Source: Deinococcus indicus (GTDB lineage: Bacteria > Deinococcota > Deinococci > Deinococcales > Deinococcaceae). From it: DNA of 56,242 nucleotides. Positions within the stretch are counted from its first letter, which is position 1. Each line of letters starts with the position of its first letter. Under the pieces are notes generated by a model. It was not told the DNA's origin. It saw only the letters and a list, made by a program, of their open reading frames with translations, and did no database searches. The stretch lies in contig NZ_NHMK01000027.1 of the NCBI RefSeq assembly GCF_002198095.1, positions 1 to 56,242 of the forward strand, in the 5' to 3' direction. Both the position numbers and the translations under genes were made by a program. Positions 31,511-40,080 of this stretch are shown here, piece by piece.

Positions 31511-31574
31511 GAGGCCTCCTTCCGGAGGCTGCAGCGGGGCCCGGAGGCCGCATCAGCAGCCTCCGGGCAAAGCA

Positions 31575-31626
31575 AAACCCCACCGTGCACGAGCGTGCAA
31601 TCCCGAACGGGAACGGTGGGGTTTTG
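31575..31626 (-). terminator. Hairpin terminator after the primase-polymerase gene
   Basis: AAAACCCCACCG pairs with CGGTGGGGTTTT around a loop with smaller stems. On the minus strand it ends in GGTGGGGTTTTG and T-rich bases, about 70 bases after the gene stop. Confidence 0.75.
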
Positions 31627-31695
31627 ACAACGGGGGCAGGGGGTGAACCCTGCAGGATTTCGTGCTGCCATTGTTGGCAGAGTCCAGCCCCCGCG

Positions 31696-32892
31696 TCAAG
31701 TGCTCCTCCCGTACCGCACCCGCCGGGCGCGGAGGAAGGTATCCAGGGAACCAGGCATGGTTTCACGGCGCTCGTGTGCGACGTAGGCCGCGCGAGCGGT
31801 CTTCGGGGCCGCGTCATGGCCGATCAAGCGCAGGTACCGGATGGTGTCCTCGATGGGCCGTCCAGTGGCCGCCCACTCGCGCGCGATGAGGTGCGCCGCC
31901 CGCGCTTGATCTTCGGGTGGGAGTTGGGTGTACACGTCCTCCAGGGCCTGGGTTGCGGTCTGTGGCGTCGGCCGGGCATCTGTGCTGCTGTACCCCCACG
32001 GCTCACCGCGTGGTGCGGCGTACGCGGTGCGCATGCTCGCGCGGTACTCGTCCAGGGTGTACGGCGCGCCCCGCCCATCCGGGTGCTGATGGCCGACGTG
32101 GCTGACGTACGTCTGGCCGACCTGGAGCACTTCCGCGTGGCTGTAGCCGTTGTTGTACAGCGCCCACGCAAGGTGATATCCCGTGTCGTTCCGGCCGCCG
32201 AGTGTTCCGTCCTGAACTTTCTGGAGGGCCCAGTCGAGGATGCGGCTGCTGGGGTATCGGTCGTCGCCGCGGGGGAGAGGACCGGTCATCGGTGGTGGCG
32301 CCGGGAGTGGCGGCACCAGGCGGAGCGCTTCGCGCAGGGTCAGGGGCAGGTCGTCGAGCGTGTCGATGTCCGCCGGGTCCCGCAGGTACAGGTAAGGCCC
32401 CTTGCGGGTCACGGTCGGCGGCAGGATGGCGTTTCCGCCGTCGCCCCGGACGTCGACGCAGTCGGGCGCGTCGTGGGTGGACTTCCCGACCAGATTCCCG
32501 ACGCGCCACTCGGGTGCCCGTAAGTGCCAGTGGTAGCCGCCGCCCGTGAGGACGTGCGGCCGGATGCCCAGCGAGTGAGCGTACGCGCGGCCTTCGTCAC
32601 CGTCGAAGTCAATGACGATCCGGCCACTGATGCGGCCGGTCACGAGTGCCATGCCGACGTTCTGCGTGTTGGCGAACCACGCCGTGACGGTCTCTGCGGA
32701 GGGGGGGGCGGTCTGGAGGGGCTTCCAGCTGGCCCGGAGACGGGCGGGGTTCTCCGGGTCAGGACGGTGGTAGCCCGTGCGAATCAACAGGGCGCTGTGT
32801 GGATCCTTGTCGCGGTCGTTGCCTGCGTGCACGGGGAGGATGGAGCAGCCCCGTGCCAGGCATGCGAGGGCTTCTTCAAGCAGCGCTGCCAT
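31696..32892 (-). CDS. Primase-polymerase (AEP superfamily) replication protein
   Basis: A 398-residue protein with an N-terminal bifunctional DNA primase/polymerase domain. It shows SILPVHAGNDRDKDP, then IVIDFDGDEG (the catalytic DxD), GGGYHWHLRAP (the conserved His region) and ILPPTVTRKGPYLYL. A helical C-terminal domain follows (ILDWALQKVQDG, GYHLAWALYNNGYSHAEV), similar to PriCT-type domains. It probably primes or initiates plasmid replication. Its start overlaps the upstream gene by 17 bases. The gene is intact. Confidence 0.8.
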   Translation of the reverse strand: MAALLEEALACLARGCSILPVHAGNDRDKDPHSALLIRTGYHRPDPENPARLRASWKPLQTAPPSAETVTAWFANTQNVGMALVTGRISGRIVIDFDGDEGRAYAHSLGIRPHVLTGGGYHWHLRAPEWRVGNLVGKSTHDAPDCVDVRGDGGNAILPPTVTRKGPYLYLRDPADIDTLDDLPLTLREALRLVPPLPAPPPMTGPLPRGDDRYPSSRILDWALQKVQDGTLGGRNDTGYHLAWALYNNGYSHAEVLQVGQTYVSHVGHQHPDGRGAPYTLDEYRASMRTAYAAPRGEPWGYSSTDARPTPQTATQALEDVYTQLPPEDQARAAHLIAREWAATGRPIEDTIRYLRLIGHDAAPKTARAAYVAHERRETMPGSLDTFLRARRVRYGRST

Positions 32893-33373
32893 CGTTCACT
32901 TCGACCTGGGGTTCAGTGCTCGGTTGACCCTCGTTCGCTTCGACTTGGGGTTCGCTGGTGGGCTGACCCTCGTTCACGGCCTGCCTGGCACCTTCTTTCC
33001 GCGGGGTCACGGCTGCGGGTTTCCCGGGTTGACGCTCTTGCGCGGCCGCTTTTGGGGTGCGGTCCGGGCGGGGCTGCGTGCGGGCTTCAATGATGGCCGC
33101 CAGGAGGGACGCGTCAATGTGCACCGCGATGTTCGCCGGGATGGGCGCGTTGGTGGGTTTCAGGAGGGCCCGGATTTTGGCACTGATGTCGCTGAGCCAC
33201 GCCTGGGAGTTCGCGTCGAGCAGCATGAGGTAGTCCTGCTGCTCACCGGAACTGGCCACGGGCACAGCGGCCAGCGTGCCACTGCGGACGGCCTCGTGGA
33301 CGAGGCGGCTGAACAATGGGCGCAGAGCCTCGGGGAACGTCTGGGCGGCTTGGCTGGAGAAGGTGGTGGTCAT
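32876..33373 (-). CDS. Unknown 165-residue protein with tandem acidic repeats
   Basis: The N-terminal ~95 residues form a compact helical and beta domain (FPEALRPLFSRLVHEAVRSG, SQAWLSDISAKIRALLK). A basic linker follows, and the C-terminus carries two copies of NEGQPxxEPQVEx, also visible as a DNA tandem repeat of about 42 bp. The family is unknown. It overlaps its upstream neighbour by ATGA and the primase-polymerase gene by 17 bases, so it is part of the replication operon. Confidence 0.55.
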   Translation of the reverse strand: MTTTFSSQAAQTFPEALRPLFSRLVHEAVRSGTLAAVPVASSGEQQDYLMLLDANSQAWLSDISAKIRALLKPTNAPIPANIAVHIDASLLAAIIEARTQPRPDRTPKAAAQERQPGKPAAVTPRKEGARQAVNEGQPTSEPQVEANEGQPSTEPQVEVNDGSAA

Positions 33374-34209
33374 GCGGGGTGTACCTCGCTGAGGGTTCTG
33401 AGCAGGCGGGCCAGTTGCCGCGGGCTGGTCAGGCAGAGTTTCATGGGTTGCAGGAGCGCGTCCTCAAGGGTTTGAACCTTGTGTTGCAGGGCGGGGAGCT
33501 CGTCGTTGTGCATCAGGGTGCCCAGCACGAGAAGGTGCCCGTTCTCCGTGCTGTGGGGGTACAGGCGTCTGGTGGTGAAGGGGACGACCGGGTGGTCTCG
33601 CAGAACGCCAGGGGTAGGCGGATAGGTCGTGGGGTCGATGTAGGGCAGGCCGAGCATGGCGGCTCGCGCGTCCGCTTCCTCTTCCGGGTTGGGCCGGTAG
33701 TTCTCCCAGGCGGACCTGGGCAGGAGCGCCGCCAGGGCGGCAGCGTCCTCCACGTCCCGCCAGTGCGCACGCGCATCCGGGTAGACCAGCGTGAAGAGTT
33801 CCCGGAAGGTTGCGGGTGGGGCCAGGTCAATGCGGAGCGTGGCCTGACCGCCGGGCACGAGTGGGTTGAAGTGGGTGCGCAGCGACGTGAAGTCCGTCAC
33901 GCGGGCGAGCGGGTCAGGGCTGAGCAGGTGGATGGTGGTGAAGGCCCTGACGCGTGGGAGAACCAGGTGGTCGAGGGCGAGGTGGAGGGGCAGCAGGCGG
34001 GCGTCGATCGGGCCAGCAGCGGCCGGGTGGGGTACGAACGTGCGGTTGCTGCGTTGGGCGAGTTGCGCCCAGACGGTGTCGGTCTGGGCGCCCAGGTGCC
34101 GGTGGAGGGCGCCCAGGACGCTGCCGCCATCCTTCAGTTCTGCCGCCGTGCTGGCCAGTACCGGGGCTGGAATCAGCCCCGTTCGCGCGTACTGGTCAAG
34201 GGTCTGCAT
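33370..34209 (-). CDS. Unknown 279-residue protein with GspE N-domain-like start
   Basis: Residues 1-60 (QTLDQYARTGLIPAPVLAST, then GSVLGALHRHLG, VWAQLAQRSNRTFV) resemble the MshEN/GspE N-terminal helical domain, which in pilus ATPases binds c-di-GMP or partners. The rest contains strands and helices with no ATPase motifs. It may be a stand-alone adaptor. Start ATG 34209 follows the upstream stop by one base. It sits in the replication block, not with the pilins. Confidence 0.5.
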   Translation of the reverse strand: MQTLDQYARTGLIPAPVLASTAAELKDGGSVLGALHRHLGAQTDTVWAQLAQRSNRTFVPHPAAAGPIDARLLPLHLALDHLVLPRVRAFTTIHLLSPDPLARVTDFTSLRTHFNPLVPGGQATLRIDLAPPATFRELFTLVYPDARAHWRDVEDAAALAALLPRSAWENYRPNPEEEADARAAMLGLPYIDPTTYPPTPGVLRDHPVVPFTTRRLYPHSTENGHLLVLGTLMHNDELPALQHKVQTLEDALLQPMKLCLTSPRQLARLLRTLSEVHPA

Positions 34210-34210
34210 G

Positions 34211-35251
34211 TCAGAGGATGTTGCCGTCTGCCCAGCAGGTGCTGGCCGCGAACCGGGCAAAGCGGTCGAAGAGTGGATTGGGCGCCCGGGCCGCCTGGAT
34301 CTGCGTGCGGATGCGGAATGCCTCGCGGGCCAGGGAACGCAGGCGGGTCCCACTGCGGCCCAGATCATGGGTGCCTTCCTGCTTGGCGAGATGGTCGGCC
34401 TGTTCCCAGATTCGCCGCGCGCCGTCCGTGGAGTGGTGGACGTCGATGCGGCCTCCGCCGCCTCCGACCTGGAGGACCCATTCCATCATGTTGAGTTCCG
34501 CGTCGATCAGATCGTCGCCAGTGGACGCCGTGGCGTGGACGACGATGGTGCCGAGCCCGACCATGACGACGCCGGTATACACCCGTTCGTAGTCTGTGAT
34601 GGCGGCCGTGTGGACGACGTAGGTGACGAGGGGGCTGGGGGTGGGCATCTTGCCGTCTTTCATGAGCTTCATCAGGTCACGCCAGATGGGCGATTCCCGT
34701 TCGGGGCGCGCGAGGACGAAACTCTTGCCGGACTTCGCCAGCGAGCGGGCGAGTTCGCCGTACTCGTCACTTTTGTGCCGCAGGTCACGGATGGCGCTGG
34801 TGATTTCGGATTCGGTGGTGTGAATGCGAATGGTGCTGCGCGTGCGGCTGAGGCGAGCGGCCTCGGTCAGGGCCTGCACGACCCAGTGGTCGTCCTGTGG
34901 TTGGGAGTGATAATTGCCGATCGTGGCGTCCAGGCGCGCGTCCTTGAGCACATGGACGTACGTGATGATGCCCGCGAACCGGGTGATGTAGATGTCGTCG
35001 AACTGACGGAATGACCGCTTTTGAGGGGCTGGCTCGGCTGCCTGATCCTGAGCGTGCAGCTGTGCCGTGAGCTGGGGAGCTGCGGGTGGTGGGGGCGGCG
35101 GTGTGAACGCGGGTTCCACCTGCGGTTCTACGACCGTCGGCTCCACGATCTGTGGTTCCACGACCGTCGGCTCCACGACCTGTCGCACGGCGACTGGTTG
35201 GGCTGGGCGGGCCAGCACGGGGGTTGGACTTGGTATGGGTGAATCGCTCAT
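34211..35251 (-). CDS. Unknown 346-residue protein with VEP repeats
   Basis: The N-terminus is a Pro-rich segment with repeats of VVEPTVVEPQ, then FTPPPPPPAAPQ. The folded part begins near residue 85 (FDDIYITRFAGIITYVHVLKDARLDAT). It holds an alternating alpha/beta region (TYVVHTAAITDYERVYTGVVMVGLG) and a helical C-terminus. The family is unknown. ATG 35251 has GGAGGT 6 bases upstream, a strong ribosome site. The gene is preceded by a long overlap with an out-of-frame upstream gene. Confidence 0.6.
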   Translation of the reverse strand: MSDSPIPSPTPVLARPAQPVAVRQVVEPTVVEPQIVEPTVVEPQVEPAFTPPPPPPAAPQLTAQLHAQDQAAEPAPQKRSFRQFDDIYITRFAGIITYVHVLKDARLDATIGNYHSQPQDDHWVVQALTEAARLSRTRSTIRIHTTESEITSAIRDLRHKSDEYGELARSLAKSGKSFVLARPERESPIWRDLMKLMKDGKMPTPSPLVTYVVHTAAITDYERVYTGVVMVGLGTIVVHATASTGDDLIDAELNMMEWVLQVGGGGGRIDVHHSTDGARRIWEQADHLAKQEGTHDLGRSGTRLRSLAREAFRIRTQIQAARAPNPLFDRFARFAASTCWADGNIL

Positions 35252-36074
35252 AGGTGACCTCCAGCGGTGTGCCGCGTGTGGGTGGAGCAGGGCGGCCGGT
35301 TGCCCTCACGGGTGGACCGGTGCGCCGGGTGGCCCGCGGCGTTTGACCCTGCGGCGCACGTGGGCCGCGAGGGTGAGGCCGGTGGACCGGCGTGCGGGGT
35401 GCGGGGCGCACAGGCGCGCGGCGGGTGTCGGCGACCAGGGGCTCGGCGATCGGTGCGGTCGCGGGCTGGGGGGTCGGCAGATCACGGAGATATTCCAGGA
35501 CCAGCAGGGTTCCGGTGCGGAGGGCGGCGCAGCCTCGTTCGACCAACTGCTCGGCGGCCTGGAGGATGGTGGACCGGGCGAGTTTGAGCTCGGTCACCAT
35601 GCGGGTCACGCTGTCCCGGCGTGCGTTCAGCGTTTTGATGTGGTTGAGGATGCGTTGCAGGTCCTCGTCGGTCGCGTCAGGCGCAGGTTGCTCGGCCTGC
35701 ACGGCGCTCAGGATGAGGGTGCGTTTGCCGTGCAGGCTGATCGTCACGATGGACTGTGGACCATCTAATATCCAGCCCAAAAAGCTCGCGCTGATACCGA
35801 GGCGTTTGATGATGGGCAGCCGGACGCTGGGACCGTGGCGCTTGAGGTCTTCGGCGAGGAGGTGCAGGTGATTGGTCCGGGCGGCGTTGATCTGGGCGGT
35901 GACGACGTAGTAGACGCCGGCCACGCAGGTGAGGGTGCCATTGGCTATGCCCTGGGTGAGTTGTGTCCGGACGTGGTCTTTGCAGATCGGTGCAGCCGCG
36001 CGCAGCTCCGTGAGGATCTGCATGGTGGTCATGCACATCCCGGTTGTGCTCAGGTGGTGGAGGACGCGGCTCAT
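34785..36074 (-). CDS. Winged-helix-like protein with a basic tail
   Basis: A frame of 429 codons. The N-terminal ~190 residues look like winged-helix units (TTMQILTELRAAAPICKDHV, IIKRLGISASFLGWIL, RMVTELKLARSTILQAAEQLVERG). After residue ~215 the frame becomes Arg/Pro/His-rich and overlaps the next gene by 467 bases in another frame. The true end may be near 35260, or a frameshift or real overlap may exist. Only the first ~270 residues have normal composition. Upstream lies the repeat-rich region 36097-36340. It may be a DNA-binding regulator or initiator. Confidence 0.5.
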   Translation of the reverse strand: MSRVLHHLSTTGMCMTTMQILTELRAAAPICKDHVRTQLTQGIANGTLTCVAGVYYVVTAQINAARTNHLHLLAEDLKRHGPSVRLPIIKRLGISASFLGWILDGPQSIVTISLHGKRTLILSAVQAEQPAPDATDEDLQRILNHIKTLNARRDSVTRMVTELKLARSTILQAAEQLVERGCAALRTGTLLVLEYLRDLPTPQPATAPIAEPLVADTRRAPVRPAPRTPVHRPHPRGPRAPQGQTPRATRRTGPPVRATGRPAPPTRGTPLEVTYERFTHTKSNPRAGPPSPTSRRATGRGADGRGTTDRGADGRRTAGGTRVHTAAPTTRSSPAHGTAARSGSGSRASPSKAVIPSVRRHLHHPVRGHHHVRPCAQGRAPGRHDRQLSLPTTGRPLGRAGPDRGRSPQPHAQHHSHSHHRIRNHQRHP

Positions 36075-36096
36075 GCGAGCACTGTCCTGAATAATT

Positions 36097-36373
36097 TCTC
36101 TCCAAACCTGATTGGGAGAGCTTCGCTTTTTTACTTGACTGGGACGGTGTTTTCGCTAAATCTCTCCAGCGTGAGTTTTATGAATTTATATCTCATGTGA
36201 ACAATTCAACGAACCCTGTCTTCATCTTTCGTCAGACTTGGAGAGATTGATAATGTTGTAAGACTTTTGGAGAGATTCTCGATAGAGCCTGGAGAGTTGC
36301 GGGGCTGTTTTCAGTCAGATTTCAGTCAGACCCGGAGAGCTTGGATCCATTGCTTACCAATATGTCTAGACAT
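36097..36373 (+). repeat. TGGAGAGATT repeats and a 12-bp palindrome
   Basis: The unit TGGAGAGAtT occurs at 36239, 36268 and, with changes, at 36290 and 36333. Inverse copies (TCTCTCCA) occur at 36097 and 36161 and a GGGAGAG at 36114. A direct repeat TCAGTCAGA is at 36311 and 36322, and a perfect palindrome ATGTCTAGACAT at 36362-36373. The stretch around 36120-36270 is AT-rich. It separates two divergent genes and may hold operators or a second replication origin. Confidence 0.55.
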
Positions 36374-36420
36374 GCCTGATCGTTGAACGGTCATGCCCGC
36401 CCACGGAGGATGCCGCGCCC

Positions 36421-39060
36421 ATGCCGAACCGACCACACGTCCTCACGGCACTGCGAGATCCAGAGACCGCCGTCGTCTCCCTGGTGGCTGGCAACGGGTA
36501 TGGCAAATCGACCCACCTGATCGCCCTCAGTAGCGATCCACGGCACCTGTACATCCGGCTCAGCGACGCCGACCCTGACCCGATCAGCATCGCCCGGGTC
36601 GTTGCCCGCGTCCTCCCGCCCCACCCGAACAATCAGCTCGCCTACGAGCTCTCTCGCAGCGCCGTCACTGAGCGCGCGGCGGCCGCCGCCTTACGGCACG
36701 ACCTGAACCTGCACGCCCCCCTCACGCTTCTGCTCGACGACGCAGAAACCCTGAACAATGACGGGCGCCGATTCTTCACGAACCTGCTTCAACTCTCCGG
36801 CATTCGCTGGATCGTCGCCAGCACTACACCAGAGGATTTCCCGATCCGAACCCTGCGCCTGCGCAATGTCCCCACCCAACTGATCACAGACCGCGAGCTC
36901 GCCCTCAGCACGGACGAGATGCGCGACCTGGGCCTGACTGAAGCGCAGATGGATCTGACACAGGGCTGGCCTGCCGCCGTCTCACTGGCAGCCCTGGGCG
37001 ACGACCCCCGCCTGGTCGCACAGGAGCTGCTCCTGACCGTGCCCGATACCCTCATTCCGTCCCTTCGCCGCGCGAGCCTGCTGAAGACGTGGCGCACCCT
37101 TGATCCACTCAATACGGCCCTGAACCTCACGGAAGGGTGGCTCGCGACGGCCCTGTCGTACGGCGTGCCCTGTACCCGCCTCGACAACGACTCGTGGGCG
37201 CCGCACCCCATCGTCCGGGAGGAATTACGCCTGCAGCTGCGAGACCGACCCTCACAGTACGCCAGTGCACAACGCGCCATCGCTGGAGCGCTCCAGGCTC
37301 AGCAGCCCATGGCGGCCGTCGAGGCGTACCTCGCCAGTGGCGAAGAGACTGAAGCCCGCGCACTCCTCGAGCGAATGCTGCCGACCCTGCGGAGCGCGGA
37401 GCAGCTGTCTGCTGCGCTCCCACTCCTCCAGCGTGCCGCGCCTGCACCCGGGTCACCCCTCCACGTCGCGTTCGCTCAGGCCCTCTTCGAAGGGGGATCA
37501 CTGGTCCGCGGACTCAGCATGGCCGAAGAAGCCCTCGGGGCCGGCGCCGACCCTGCCAGCACGCACGCCTTGATCGGGCAATTCCGGTACCGCACCGGGA
37601 ACTACGAGCTCGCCGCTCAGCACCTGCAGGCCGCCATCACCTGCTCCACCCAGGCCCCGCATCACGCGCTCCTCGCGCAACTCGGGCTGGTGTACGCGCA
37701 GCATGCCCAGCAACTGACGGGGGAAGCGGCCCGTGGGTTCGCTCAGAAAGCTGATGAGGCGGCCTACGCCGTCCTGGCGACGGGGGACCTGTCAGAGGAA
37801 CTGGGGCGCGCCATGGTCCTGGCGCGCGTGGCCCGCACCCTGGCGTGCGCCGTTCTGGATGCCCGCCCGGCGGCTCGCGAAAGCGCACGCCTCGCCCGGG
37901 AGGCCGCCGAAGTCCTGACGCCCAGCCTGGACGTCCTGACGGCCCTGCATCAGCTGGCCCGGTACTGGGCGGACGACGGTGATCTGGAGACCGCGACGCA
38001 GCTGCTCGCGCTGGCCGTGTCCATGGATACGGCTCAGCGGGATACTGCCCTACAGGTCGCTGTGACCCGGGCGCGCCTGTACCTGAGACATGGTGACGCG
38101 GACTCCTGCGCGCACCACGCCACCCAGGCTGCCGCGCTCGCGGAGGAGATGCACCATCAACCGGCGCTGCGCGAAGCCCTGATTCTGCTGACCGCCACGG
38201 CCGTGCTGCCCGTCGGTGACGCGACGTCGATCCGTCTCCAGCGCCTGCGCGATCGTTTCGGTCACGAACCAGACATTCACACGGCACTCGCCTTCCTGGA
38301 CCAAGTGTTCCTGAACCCGCAGCGCCGGACGTCCGGGAATCGCCTGCTCCCATTGGAACTGCGGGCGCTCCTGGCGGTCGCCGCACTCCGGACACAGACC
38401 CTCGATATCACACTGTCCAGTGAACTGGACTTCCTCCACCGTCGGCTCGGCGCCGGCGTCATGAACTCGTACGGGCAGCTGTTGCAGGTGACCATTCCCT
38501 CACTGCTCGCCGGGACGCACAACCGGCACACCCTGGAAGTGATGATGCTCCGATCCGTACCAGAAATTCGCGTGAACGGCACGGCACTTCAGCTGCAACC
38601 GGTCCTGGTGCTCCCCATGATCATCCTGGCCCAGCGCGGCGAACTGGCACTCTCAGCGGCGCAGGACGTGTACGCGCCCGGCTACCGCGGGAAGCCGGAT
38701 CAGAATCACTACAAGCTGAAAGCCGCGTTCAAGGCGGTCACAGGCCTGACCGCGCCGCTCGGATCGGAGCGTGGCGCCCTGACCATCTCCGGGTGGCGCC
38801 TGCGCAGCGATCTGAACGCGCTCAGTGAATGCCCATTCCATGATCTGCTGCGGCTGTACCGCGCACCCGTATACGCCCAGCATGAACCGACGCCAGCGCT
38901 GACGGATCTACGGGATGAAGCCCGGCGGCTCCTCGCACAACGGCTGGCTCAGTGGTCACGAGTCGACCCGGACGCCGCGGAAGCCGCCCGGGTCGAACTG
39001 TGCACGCGCGATCCTCTGCTGATCAGCCTATATCGTCCAGCGGGTGCGCTGGCACGGTGA
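36421..39060 (+). CDS. STAND-type ATPase regulator (MalT/AfsR-like)
   Basis: An 879-residue protein. Walker A is VAGNGYGKSTHL and Walker B is LTLLLDDAETLN. The region LTQGWPAAVSLAAL matches MalT-type STAND regulators. A long helical repeat region of TPR type fills residues ~290-690. The C-terminus (MLRSVPEIRVNGTALQLQPV then PMIILAQRGELALSAAQD) resembles the winged-helix start of SARP/BTAD regulators (LGxxxVxxxGxxlxl...LLxxLAL). A signal likely releases NTP-dependent oligomerisation to control transcription. ATG 36421 has GGAGG upstream. Targets are unknown. Confidence 0.7.
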   Translation: MPNRPHVLTALRDPETAVVSLVAGNGYGKSTHLIALSSDPRHLYIRLSDADPDPISIARVVARVLPPHPNNQLAYELSRSAVTERAAAAALRHDLNLHAPLTLLLDDAETLNNDGRRFFTNLLQLSGIRWIVASTTPEDFPIRTLRLRNVPTQLITDRELALSTDEMRDLGLTEAQMDLTQGWPAAVSLAALGDDPRLVAQELLLTVPDTLIPSLRRASLLKTWRTLDPLNTALNLTEGWLATALSYGVPCTRLDNDSWAPHPIVREELRLQLRDRPSQYASAQRAIAGALQAQQPMAAVEAYLASGEETEARALLERMLPTLRSAEQLSAALPLLQRAAPAPGSPLHVAFAQALFEGGSLVRGLSMAEEALGAGADPASTHALIGQFRYRTGNYELAAQHLQAAITCSTQAPHHALLAQLGLVYAQHAQQLTGEAARGFAQKADEAAYAVLATGDLSEELGRAMVLARVARTLACAVLDARPAARESARLAREAAEVLTPSLDVLTALHQLARYWADDGDLETATQLLALAVSMDTAQRDTALQVAVTRARLYLRHGDADSCAHHATQAAALAEEMHHQPALREALILLTATAVLPVGDATSIRLQRLRDRFGHEPDIHTALAFLDQVFLNPQRRTSGNRLLPLELRALLAVAALRTQTLDITLSSELDFLHRRLGAGVMNSYGQLLQVTIPSLLAGTHNRHTLEVMMLRSVPEIRVNGTALQLQPVLVLPMIILAQRGELALSAAQDVYAPGYRGKPDQNHYKLKAAFKAVTGLTAPLGSERGALTISGWRLRSDLNALSECPFHDLLRLYRAPVYAQHEPTPALTDLRDEARRLLAQRLAQWSRVDPDAAEAARVELCTRDPLLISLYRPAGALAR

Positions 39061-39511
39061 ACCCAGGAGGAGGAATGCGGAGACCCCGATCAGCGGGAGG
39101 GTACCGGTGCTGCTCTGGCCCCTCCCACCAGGCAGCGCGGATCGTCGCCTGGATTTCCTGAGCTGCGTGTACTGTCTGGGCCCGCGCAATGACAGTCCAG
39201 CGGCTGTAATCCTCCGGGGTTGCGTACGCCGTTTCGAACATCGTCCCGTCGTCGGCTTCCTCACAGGTGAAGTACGTGTACAGGTACACGTCCCCACGCA
39301 ACATCAGATCAGCAAACCCGATCATCCGTTCTGCTCGCTTCCAGTACCAGTCGGGGACGTGTTCGACCGTGGTCACTGTCCGGTCAGGCATCAGCATGCG
39401 TGCACGACCAGGCGCGATGGCCTTTGGATCCAAGAATGTGAAAACGCGCCCTGCCATTTCGATCACCCCTATGCCGATGAAACTCTCCGGTATGACATGT
39501 TCCAACCGCAT
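39023..39511 (-). CDS. Unknown 162-residue protein
   Basis: [21 protein letters not shown] starts a beta-rich protein ([32 protein letters not shown]) with a short helical region ([19 protein letters not shown]). No family is recognised. Its 3' end overlaps the convergent STAND gene by 38 bases. Its start overlaps the divergent C39-like gene's start, so the two may share a control region. Confidence 0.5.
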   Translation of the reverse strand: MRLEHVIPESFIGIGVIEMAGRVFTFLDPKAIAPGRARMLMPDRTVTTVEHVPDWYWKRAERMIGFADLMLRGDVYLYTYFTCEEADDGTMFETAYATPEDYSRWTVIARAQTVHAAQEIQATIRAAWWEGPEQHRYPPADRGLRIPPPGFTVPAHPLDDIG

Positions 39512-40072
39512 TGCTGCCCTCCTGTTCTGGGCAACCGTCACCCATCTTACGATGGGTGTGACCGCTGTGGCGCAAAACTTGCCCTCTGGGTACGTGTTGC
39601 AGGGGACGGTGCTGGTGCGCCAGATCTACAACGCCTGTGGGCCGGCCAGAATCACGCAGGTCCTCGAGTACTACGGGATCCGGATCACGCAGGCGGCCGT
39701 CTCTGCCCAGACCCGCCCCACGTCCCGCTCGCACATGACCGCGCGCGCCATCGTCGATGACGCCCCACAGGTCGGGATGGAGGCGCGCCTGTTCCGAGGG
39801 GGCATGTACAAACTGTCCGTATGGCCATTCGAAATGGATTGCCATTGATCGTCCTTCAGAAGCACGTGAGCGCCGGGCGCAAGATCCCACACTGGCGCGT
39901 CGCATCCGGATTCGACGATGACCGGCGTCTGGTGTACATCATGGATCCCCTGCTCGGATACGTCACCATGCCCTACGCAGATTTTGAACGGGTCTGGGCA
40001 GATCATCAGGGCACCTTCGCGGTCCTGTACCCACCCGCCCTGCGGGACGTAGTACGCCGCGCCATTGGCTGA
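39492..40072 (+). pseudogene. C39-like peptidase gene with a frameshift
   Basis: The first part (to a stop at 39846-39848) has a signal peptide ([21 protein letters not shown]) and the nucleophile block [19 protein letters not shown], typical of C39-like cysteine peptidases. The second part, shifted by -1 near 39815-39821, has [15 protein letters not shown], then [11 protein letters not shown] (catalytic His) and [12 protein letters not shown] (Asp). Joined, they make a complete C39_2-type domain. No typical slippery heptamer is seen, so a mutation or sequencing error is likelier than programmed shifting. The start may be ATG 39492 or 39477. Confidence 0.65.
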
Positions 40073-40080
40073 GGGGCGGA

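Noticed and set aside
39815..39821. Programmed frameshift in the C39-like gene
   Set aside because: No slippery heptamer or downstream stem typical of programmed -1 shifting could be seen.
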